Positions 17,173 through 23,916 of a stretch of DNA of 34,782 bases are shown here, piece after piece. A program made the position numbers and the translations under genes. How positions within the stretch are numbered: position 1 is the stretch's first letter; each line of letters begins with the position of its first letter. The notes beneath the pieces are model-generated. The model saw only the letters and a list, made by a program, of their open reading frames with translations. It was not told where the DNA came from and did not search any database. The DNA comes from an uncultured Brevundimonas sp. Its GTDB lineage: Bacteria > Pseudomonadota > Alphaproteobacteria > Caulobacterales > Caulobacteraceae. The stretch spans positions 1 through 34,782 of the forward strand of contig NZ_CAMZFB010000031.1 in the NCBI RefSeq assembly GCF_947305955.1, in the 5' to 3' direction.

Positions 17173-19521
17173 ATGCCGCGTCGACGTAGTTTAATTTTAG
17201 CTAATCTTCTTGTAGGAGCTTCGCTCTCGGCCTTGGCCAGCGCCGCTGTCGCCGAGCCTGTATCGGGCCCCGAGGCTCCGGATCAGACCAGCCACAACCT
17301 TGGTGAACTGGTGGTGCAGGGCCGCCGTGTCTCGCAGGCGGATGCCGCCATCGGCCGCGATGAGACCTCCAACACCATCTCCATCACCCGCGAAGCCCTG
17401 TTGTCCGCGCCCGCCGGTGTGTCGGGCCTGAAGATGCTGGAGGGTCTGCCGGGCTTTAACGTGCAGGCCAATGACGCGCTTGGCCTCTACGAGTTCGGCA
17501 ACTCCGTCTCGGTGCGCGCTTTCAACTTCCAGCAGATCGGTTTTGTGCTGGACGGCGCGCCGATGGGCCGTTCGGACCAGTTCGGCGGCAGTCCCATCTT
17601 CCGCTATGTCGAGAACGAGAACCTCGGCATCGTCACGGCGTCGCAAGGCGCAGGGGACGTGTCCCTGCCCAGCTATGCCTCGCTGGGTCCGATTGTTCAG
17701 TACAAGACCATCCGCCCGGCTGACGACTTTGGCGTTGCCACTACCCTGTCGGTCGGCAGCGACAATCTGAGACGCGGCTTTGTGCGGGTGGATACGGGCC
17801 AGATCGGTCCGGTCTCGGCCTATATCTCCTATTCGGACTTCAACGCCGACCTGTGGCGCGGGCCGGGCGATATCCGCCGCCAGCACGCCGAGGCCAAGGT
17901 GCTGTACGAGGCGGACAACGGGGCCTCGCTCGACTTCGGCGTCATTTGGAACGACTATTTCGACTATGACGCGCCCGCGATCAGCAAGGCGCAGTGGAAC
18001 GGCACCGCAGGCGATATCTTTGGCCGCGCGGGGCGGACCTTCTCCTATCTGGGAGAGGTGCCGGACCTGCCCGAAACGGTGGCGGGCGTCCGCTATTCGC
18101 ACGGCTCGCACAACCAGTATTACAAACAGGCGGTCAACAGCCGCACGGACGTGCTTTACCGCCTGTCCGGCAGCCTGCCGCTGGGCCAGCGGGCACGCGT
18201 CGAGGCGACCGCCTATCATGAGGACAAGGAAGGCTATGGCGTCTCGCCCGAGGCCTATGCCACCTCGCTCACCAGCTATAACGCCCAGAAGAATATCCTG
18301 ACCGATCTGGTGGCTCCGCGCGGGCTGCAATACGGACTGTCAGAGGTGGAGGGCGAACGTTCGGGCCTGACCGCGCGTCTGGTGGCCGAGCTGGGCAACC
18401 ACACCCTGTCGGGTGGTTTCTGGATCGAGACGGACGACTATCACCGCACCCAAGGCCGCTTCAATCAGGTGGACGGCAGCCCCGACGGCGCGCCCCTGCT
18501 GAACGAACAGGTCCACCGCCAACGCAATTTCACCTCGACCCGCGAGACGCGCCAGCTCTTCATCAAGGACGAGATCGCCCTGCTGGATGACCGTCTGAAG
18601 CTGGATCTGGGGATCAAGGCTCTGGATGTCGATTACGAGATCCGCGGCTATCGCAATCCGGCGGACTTTATCAACCAGCGCCAGCCGGTGATCGGTCGTA
18701 GCTGGAAGGACCAGCTGCTGCCCCACATCGGTGTGTTGTGGAACCTCACCCCGCACGAGCAGGTGTTTGCCTCCTATGCGGAGAATCTGGCGCTGCCGCG
18801 CGGGGCCGATGACGTGTTTGCTCTGGCCAGCCCGACCGCCAGCACGCCCGAAGCCGAAACCTCGGAAAACTGGGAAGTCGGTTTCCGCACCAGCCGCCCG
18901 CGCTTCAACGCGGCGATCGCGCTGTACCGCACCTTGTTCAACAACCGTCTGCAATCCTATGCCGTGACGGTGCCGGGCAGCACGACGACGGAAAGCTTCT
19001 TCCAGAACGTCGGACAGGTCGAGGCGCGGGGCGTGGAGTTTTCAGGACTGTGGAAGCCCGAAGGCCTGAACGACAAGGTCTATTTCAACCTCAACGCCAG
19101 CTTTAATCAGGTCGAGTTCCGCGACGATGTGCCGAACTTTACGCCCGTCACCGGCGCGCCCTTGGTCATCAGCGGCAATACCGTCCCCGACAGCCCCGAA
19201 TGGGTCATTCAGGGCGGGGTGACGTTCGAGCCTGTGCCGTGGGTGGTGGCCAATGTTTCGGTGCGCCACATCGGCGAGCGGTTCACCAACTTCACCAATA
19301 CCGAGCGGTTGGACGCCAACACCCTCGTCAACGCCTACATCGATTTCGGGGGCGAGGACTGGGCCGTCGGTGCACTGCGTGATCTGCGCCTGAGGGTCAA
19401 CGTCGATAACCTGTTCGACGAAGCCTACCTCGGCACCATCAGCTCTACCGTCAACACCAATGCCACCTTCCGTCCGGGGCCTGCACGCACGCTGCAGGTC
19501 TCGCTGACGGCGGCTTTCTGA
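17173..19521 (+). CDS. TonB-dependent outer-membrane receptor
   Basis: A ~782-residue TonB-dependent receptor: signal peptide (MPRRRSLILANLLVGASLSALASAAVAEP), a TonB-box-like segment GELVVQGRR, a plug domain (~45-170, with VSVRAFNFQQIGFVLDGAPMG), then a beta-barrel ending in an aromatic residue (LQVSLTAAF), as outer-membrane proteins do. The barrel has the usual C-terminal signature LRVNVDNLFDEAYLGT. Starts at 17164 or earlier are possible; 17173 is preferred because a GGGG stretch sits ~9 nt upstream. The first codons are unusually AT-rich for the genome. It lies 27 nt before an exported M19 dipeptidase-like gene and is divergent from an ABC/M1 peptidase operon, so a peptide-like ligand is plausible. 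The ligand cannot be read from the sequence. Confidence 0.92.
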   Translation: MPRRRSLILANLLVGASLSALASAAVAEPVSGPEAPDQTSHNLGELVVQGRRVSQADAAIGRDETSNTISITREALLSAPAGVSGLKMLEGLPGFNVQANDALGLYEFGNSVSVRAFNFQQIGFVLDGAPMGRSDQFGGSPIFRYVENENLGIVTASQGAGDVSLPSYASLGPIVQYKTIRPADDFGVATTLSVGSDNLRRGFVRVDTGQIGPVSAYISYSDFNADLWRGPGDIRRQHAEAKVLYEADNGASLDFGVIWNDYFDYDAPAISKAQWNGTAGDIFGRAGRTFSYLGEVPDLPETVAGVRYSHGSHNQYYKQAVNSRTDVLYRLSGSLPLGQRARVEATAYHEDKEGYGVSPEAYATSLTSYNAQKNILTDLVAPRGLQYGLSEVEGERSGLTARLVAELGNHTLSGGFWIETDDYHRTQGRFNQVDGSPDGAPLLNEQVHRQRNFTSTRETRQLFIKDEIALLDDRLKLDLGIKALDVDYEIRGYRNPADFINQRQPVIGRSWKDQLLPHIGVLWNLTPHEQVFASYAENLALPRGADDVFALASPTASTPEAETSENWEVGFRTSRPRFNAAIALYRTLFNNRLQSYAVTVPGSTTTESFFQNVGQVEARGVEFSGLWKPEGLNDKVYFNLNASFNQVEFRDDVPNFTPVTGAPLVISGNTVPDSPEWVIQGGVTFEPVPWVVANVSVRHIGERFTNFTNTERLDANTLVNAYIDFGGEDWAVGALRDLRLRVNVDNLFDEAYLGTISSTVNTNATFRPGPARTLQVSLTAAF

Positions 19522-19548
19522 TCCCTTCACCCAACAGGAGAGTAACCG

Positions 19549-20784
19549 ATGAAACGATGGCTATTAACAGCGGCCACTGCGGCCCTTCTGGTCCCGACGG
19601 TGGTGTGTGCCACCGAAGGGGCGGGTGGATCGTCCGTTCCGGCTCTGGTGGAGACGGTGCACCACAATGCGCTGGTGCTGGACTCCCACGCCGACGTGCT
19701 AATCGACAGCACGCCGCGCCGCTACTTCCTGCCGGATGGCTCGTCCCGCGTGAGCGTGGATAAGCTTAAGGCCGGAGAGGTGGACGCCGTGGTGCTGTCC
19801 CTCGCCGTCGGGCCGGGCCCGCGTGATGCTGCCGGTGTGGCACAGGCACGCGCCGAAATCGCCGCCAAGCTGGAGGCCGTTCAGGCCCGCATCGCGGCAT
19901 CCGGTGGGCAGCTGGTGCTGGCCCGCTCTGCGGCCGACATTGTTCGCGCCGAACAGGAAGGGAAGACAGCCGTGCTTCTATCATTCCAGAACGCCCGCGC
20001 CCTCGGTGCGGATATCGGGGCCATCGATGCCCTTTACCGCGACGGGGTTCGCGTCATTGCCTTCAACCACGCGGGGCACAATGACTGGGCCGACTCGTCA
20101 CGTCCCAGCGAGGGCGAGCCGGTAGCCGAGCATGGTGGCCTGTCCGCCATTGGCCGCTCGGCGGTCCCTAAGCTGAACGACCTCGGTGTGCTGATCGATG
20201 TGTCGCAACTGTCCAAGGATGCGCTGCTCCAGACCCTGACCCTGACGCGGGCTCCTGTGGCGGCCACCCACTCGGCGGCACGCAGTGTGCGAGAGCACAC
20301 CCGCAGCCTGTCGGACGAGGAGCTGGATGCCATCAAGGCCAACGGCGGGGTTGTGCAGGTGACGCCTTTCAACACCTATCTGCTGAAGCTGGACGAGCCG
20401 ACCCGGGAACGCATCCGTCAGGTCCGCGTCGCCCATGGTCTGTCCGCAGATTTCAACGCGGGCAATGATGCCTACAGCACGCTGAAAGGGGATGCCCAGC
20501 AGGCGTTTCTGGATGATCTGGCCCGCGTCCAGCCCCGCGCGTCGGTCAGCGATTTCGTTGATCACATCGACTATATCGCCAAGCGCATCGGGGTGGAGCA
20601 TGTCGGCATCGGCACGGACTTCGACCACGGGGCCGGTATCAACGGCTATGACTCGGCGGCGGACAGTCGTGCGGTGACGGCGGAACTGTTGGCCCGTGGC
20701 TATACGGCTGATCAGGTCACGGCCATCTGGGGGGGCAACTTCCTGCGGGTCCTGAGGGCCGCAGAAGCGGGCCGCCGCGCTTAA
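19549..20784 (+). CDS. Exported membrane-dipeptidase (M19) family protein with altered metal ligands
   Basis: A 411-residue M19 (renal dipeptidase) family protein with a signal peptide ending near residue 22. The HxD pair is His47/Asp49 (LDSHADVL), the second-shell segment AFNHAGHNDWADSSRP is present, His241 lies in VAATHSAARS, and the C-terminal acid is in VGIGTDFDHG. Two positions that are metal ligands in the classical enzyme are glutamine here: Gln147 (SFQNARAL, where Glu bridges the zincs) and Gln220 (IDVSQLSKD, normally His). I recall similar sequences in other alphaproteobacterial members, so this may be a subfamily rather than decay. An AGGAG site precedes the ATG, and the gene is the second in an operon with the TonB receptor. 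Catalytic activity is uncertain. Confidence 0.88.
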   Translation: MKRWLLTAATAALLVPTVVCATEGAGGSSVPALVETVHHNALVLDSHADVLIDSTPRRYFLPDGSSRVSVDKLKAGEVDAVVLSLAVGPGPRDAAGVAQARAEIAAKLEAVQARIAASGGQLVLARSAADIVRAEQEGKTAVLLSFQNARALGADIGAIDALYRDGVRVIAFNHAGHNDWADSSRPSEGEPVAEHGGLSAIGRSAVPKLNDLGVLIDVSQLSKDALLQTLTLTRAPVAATHSAARSVREHTRSLSDEELDAIKANGGVVQVTPFNTYLLKLDEPTRERIRQVRVAHGLSADFNAGNDAYSTLKGDAQQAFLDDLARVQPRASVSDFVDHIDYIAKRIGVEHVGIGTDFDHGAGINGYDSAADSRAVTAELLARGYTADQVTAIWGGNFLRVLRAAEAGRRA

Positions 20785-20803
20785 ACAATATCGCCTAAAG
20801 AAG

Positions 20804-20838
20804 CGGGCCGGTGGATCATCTCCACCGGCCCGTTTTTT
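20804..20838 (+). terminator. Rho-independent terminator after the dipeptidase gene
   Basis: A perfect 12-bp stem, CGGGCCGGTGGA (20804-20815) with TCCACCGGCCCG (20821-20832), a 5-nt loop and then six T residues (20833-20838). It ends the plus-strand TonB receptor/dipeptidase operon. The convergent mrpG gene stops 6 nt beyond the T-tract; the minus-strand side has no T-run. Confidence 0.95.
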
Positions 20839-20843
20839 ATGGC

Positions 20844-21197
20844 CTACATGTCGTCCTTGGGGACGTCATTGCCCTCGACCCTGTCGCGATAGATGGAGGC
20901 GCGGGCCAGAAGGACCATGGTCACCGGCGTGGTGACCGTAAAGAAGATGCCGATCAGCAGGGCCTTGAGATCCAGTCGTCCGCTGACGGTGCTGAAATAG
21001 ACGATCATCGCCAGCATGATCAGGATCATGGCCAGTGTCGCCGTGATCGCCGGGGCGTGGATGCGGTCATACATGGTCTTCATCCGGCGAAGACCGATGC
21101 TGCCGATCAGGGCCACCAAGGCCCCAGCGACGGACAGGGCGGTGACCAGAACGGCAATCCACATGGGGATGTCGGGCAGGTGGGCGGGCGTATTCAT
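20844..21197 (-). CDS. mrpG: Mrp/Pha cation:proton antiporter subunit G
   Basis: A 117-residue membrane protein with three hydrophobic segments and the subunit G signature around IGLRRMKTMYDRIHAPAITATLAMILIML. It is a small structural subunit of the seven-part Na+(K+)/H+ antiporter in the cytoplasmic membrane. It is the last gene of the mrp operon, starting one base after mrpF ends. Its tail is short and acidic (EGNDVPKDDM). Confidence 0.93.
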   Translation of the reverse strand: MNTPAHLPDIPMWIAVLVTALSVAGALVALIGSIGLRRMKTMYDRIHAPAITATLAMILIMLAMIVYFSTVSGRLDLKALLIGIFFTVTTPVTMVLLARASIYRDRVEGNDVPKDDM

Positions 21198-21198
21198 T

Positions 21199-21483
21199 CT
21201 ATTCGATCACCTCGCCACGCATCAGGAATTTGGCCAGTGCCACAGTGGAGGTGAAGCCGATCACGGCCAGTACCAGCGACACCTCGAAATAGGCGGTCAG
21301 GGCGGTGCGGATACAGTGCACCATGATCAGCAGCATGGCGTTCAGATAGAGGGTATCCAGCCCCAGAACCCGATCCTGTGCGCGCGGGCCGATCAGGATG
21401 CGCCACGCGCACAAGAGCATCGACGCCGCCAGCGCGACCTGGGCAAAGCCGGTGCCCCAAAAGACGATGGCTGCGGGGGTCAT
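21199..21483 (-). CDS. mrpF: Mrp/Pha antiporter subunit F
   Basis: A 94-residue protein with three membrane segments and the family motif RILIGPRAQDRVLGLDTLYLNAMLLI, diagnostic of MrpF/PhaF. Its start overlaps the end of mrpE by 4 nt (ATGA), indicating translational coupling within the antiporter operon. Confidence 0.93.
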   Translation of the reverse strand: MTPAAIVFWGTGFAQVALAASMLLCAWRILIGPRAQDRVLGLDTLYLNAMLLIMVHCIRTALTAYFEVSLVLAVIGFTSTVALAKFLMRGEVIE

Positions 21484-21980
21484 GGGAAGATCTCCAGCAG
21501 ATGGGATTCATACCGGTCGTGGATGATGCGCGACCAGTCGTCTCCGGGCTTGAGGTCCAGAACGTGCAGCAGCAGGACGCGCGAATAGCGGTTGTACTGA
21601 ACCCACGCGGTACCGGGCGTGCTGCTGATGATGATGGCCAGACAGGCCAGCGCATAACGGTTGTTGCACTGTAGCGGGATCTGGACGAAGCCCGACTGGC
21701 GCTGGCCCTTGCGGTGGCCAAGGATGAGGCGGATCACGTCCCAGTTCGACTGGAGCATGTCCAGCGTCCAGTTCACCAGCAGGCGCAGGACCCGCAGGGG
21801 CTTGCGGACCTTGACCGTGCTGGGCTCCAGCACGCGCATCGACTGCGGCACCAGAAGGGCGATGATCAGGGCCAGTGTGAAATGCCCCCGTCCGGCAGGC
21901 GATGACACCAGCATCCAGACGATAAACAGCGCCACCGACAGGATGGGGTGGGGCAGGATACGGGCGAACAGTTTTCGCAT
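21480..21980 (-). CDS. mrpE: Mrp/Pha antiporter subunit E
   Basis: A 166-residue protein with two N-terminal membrane segments (LSVALFIVWMLVSSPAGRGHFTLALIIALLVPQ) and a soluble C-terminal domain containing NNRYALACLAIIISSTPGTAWVQ, typical of MrpE. The ATG at 21980 overlaps the mrpD stop by one base (TAATG). The longer open frame upstream lies within mrpD and is not real. Confidence 0.93.
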   Translation of the reverse strand: MRKLFARILPHPILSVALFIVWMLVSSPAGRGHFTLALIIALLVPQSMRVLEPSTVKVRKPLRVLRLLVNWTLDMLQSNWDVIRLILGHRKGQRQSGFVQIPLQCNNRYALACLAIIISSTPGTAWVQYNRYSRVLLLHVLDLKPGDDWSRIIHDRYESHLLEIFP

Positions 21981-23581
21981 TACAGCCTCCCCTTCAGGAC
22001 GGCGGCGACATAGTCCTGCGGACGGACCAGCCATTCGGCGGTGTGCTGGGTAAAGGCCAGCGCCGGACCACCCGCCACCGTCAGCCACAGGCAGCAGCCG
22101 ATCAGCAGGCCGATGGCGACGAACTCGGGGCTGCGGACAACCAGAGTGCTGTCCTCGTCACGCTTCCAGAAGCCATCCATGCCAAAGCGCACCAGCGCCA
22201 GCAGGGTAGCAAAGCTGGAGAAGGTCAGGATGCCGATGACCCACCAGCTATAGGGCTGGTTCGCGCCGTCACCGGACAGCAGGCCAACGAAGATGCCGAT
22301 CTTGCCGATGAAGCCAGCCAGCGGCGGCATGGATGCCACGACCAGTGCGGCCAGAACAAAGAAGCCGCCCAGCAGTGCCAGAGAGCGCGGCATAACGCGG
22401 CCCACTTCCTCGACATCGTCGGCCTCAAAGGGGTCGGTGTATTCGTCGTCAAAGAAGGCTTCGGTGCCTTCGGCGGCGCGGTCCTCGCCACGGGTCAGGA
22501 TTTCGGCGATGAGGAACAGCGCCCCCGCCGCCATGGTCGAGGCGACCATGTAGAACAGGGCACCGCCCAGAACCTCGGCCTTGCCCAGACCCACCAGCGC
22601 CAGCACCGTGCCGGACGAGGCCATGACGGCGTAGCCGACGGCGCGCTCCAGACGCTGTGCCGCAATCGCGCCAGCACCGCCAAAGATGACCGTGGCCAGA
22701 CCCAGAACCAGCAGGGCCGACTGGGCAAAGCCCGCACTGTCCCCGCTTTCCGGATGGAACATCAGCATGGACATGCGCAACAGCACATAGACCCCGACCT
22801 TGGACAGCAGGGTAAAGACGGCGGCGACCGGAGCCGAGGCCGCCGAATAGGCCCCCGGCAGCCACAGACCCAGAGGCCAGGCCGCTGCCTTGATCAGGAA
22901 GGCGACGCCCAGAATGGCGCAGCCTGCCTCGAACAGGGGGCGGTTCTCGGGCGCGATATAGGCGACCCGTGCCGACAGGTCGGCCATGTTGAGTGCGCCG
23001 ACCGTGCCATAGATCAGCGCCACGCCGATCAGGAAGAACAGAGACGCCGTCAGGTTGATGGCCACATAGCCCAGCCCTGCGCGCACCCGCTTCTCGCCCG
23101 ATCCGTGCAGCAGAAGGCCATAGGAGGCGGCCAGCATGACCTCGAAAAAGACGAACAAGTTGAACAGGTCGCCGGTCAGCACGGCCCCGCTGACGCCCAT
23201 CATCAACAGCAGGTAGAGCGCGTGGAAACGCGGACCTGCACGGTCCCAGCGGGCGAGGGCGAAGATCAGACCTGCCGCGCCGACGACCGCGATCAGGGCC
23301 AGCATCAGGGTCGACAGGCGGTCGGCCACCAGCACGATACCGAACGGAGCGGCCCAATTGCCCAGCGCATAGATGCGCGCGGTATCGCCGCCGCCCGAGC
23401 CGCCGACACTGGCTTCGCGCAGCAGCAGCAGGGCGACTACCAGCATGGCGGCGCAGACGCCGAGGCTGAGCGTGGCCTTGGCCTTATAGCGCTGCTCCTT
23501 GAGCAGCAGCATGAAGGCCGCCGCAATGAGGGGCAGGATGATCGGCAGGATGATCAGATGTTCGAGAAACGACGGCGTCAT
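21980..23581 (-). CDS. mrpD: Mrp/Pha antiporter subunit D
   Basis: A 533-residue, ~14-helix proton-translocating subunit homologous to NuoN/NuoM of complex I. The conserved membrane Glu147 is in LFVFFEVMLAASYG, and conserved Lys residues are in LIKAAAWPLGLWLPGAYSAA and FTLLSKVGVYVLLR. Between later helices there is an acidic loop (FFDDEYTDPFEADDVEEV, roughly residues 380-400) that is longer than I expect for the family. It overlaps mrpC by 4 nt. Confidence 0.95.
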   Translation of the reverse strand: MTPSFLEHLIILPIILPLIAAAFMLLLKEQRYKAKATLSLGVCAAMLVVALLLLREASVGGSGGGDTARIYALGNWAAPFGIVLVADRLSTLMLALIAVVGAAGLIFALARWDRAGPRFHALYLLLMMGVSGAVLTGDLFNLFVFFEVMLAASYGLLLHGSGEKRVRAGLGYVAINLTASLFFLIGVALIYGTVGALNMADLSARVAYIAPENRPLFEAGCAILGVAFLIKAAAWPLGLWLPGAYSAASAPVAAVFTLLSKVGVYVLLRMSMLMFHPESGDSAGFAQSALLVLGLATVIFGGAGAIAAQRLERAVGYAVMASSGTVLALVGLGKAEVLGGALFYMVASTMAAGALFLIAEILTRGEDRAAEGTEAFFDDEYTDPFEADDVEEVGRVMPRSLALLGGFFVLAALVVASMPPLAGFIGKIGIFVGLLSGDGANQPYSWWVIGILTFSSFATLLALVRFGMDGFWKRDEDSTLVVRSPEFVAIGLLIGCCLWLTVAGGPALAFTQHTAEWLVRPQDYVAAVLKGRL

Positions 23582-23916
23582 TCTGGTTCGTGCCCGTCAA
23601 CGTGGTCGGTGCCGGTGATGCCGCGGGCGGTCAGCAGAACCACCAGATAAAGCGCGGTCAGGGCAAAGGAGATGACGATAGCTGTCAGCACCAGCGCCTG
23701 CGGCACCGGATCGGCATAGGCGGAAGGATCGACCTCGCCCGATTTGACCAGCGGCGGTGCCCCCGGCTTGAGACGGCCCATGGCAAAGATGAACAGGTTG
23801 ACCGCATAGCCCACAAGGCCCAGCCCGATGATGACCTGAAAGGTTCTGGGACGCAGCAGAAGCCAGACGCCCGATGCGGTCAGTATGCCGATACCAATGG
23901 CAAGGATGGCTTCCAT
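23578..23916 (-). CDS. mrpC: Mrp/Pha antiporter subunit C
   Basis: A 112-residue NuoK-like subunit with three membrane helices: the N-terminal ILAIGIGILTASGVWLLL, then VIIGLGLVGYAVNLFIFAMG, and the family segment DPVPQALVLTAIVISFALTAL. It overlaps mrpA and mrpD at its ends by 1 and 4 nt. The C-terminal cytoplasmic tail is short and acidic. Confidence 0.95.
   Translation of the reverse strand: MEAILAIGIGILTASGVWLLLRPRTFQVIIGLGLVGYAVNLFIFAMGRLKPGAPPLVKSGEVDPSAYADPVPQALVLTAIVISFALTALYLVVLLTARGITGTDHVDGHEPE

Noticed and set aside
19565..19615. Lipoprotein signal on the M19 protein (Cys20 after a hydrophobic stretch)
   Set aside because: The residues before the cysteine (TVV) do not fit a lipobox, which needs a small residue just before Cys. 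An ordinary signal peptide is more likely.
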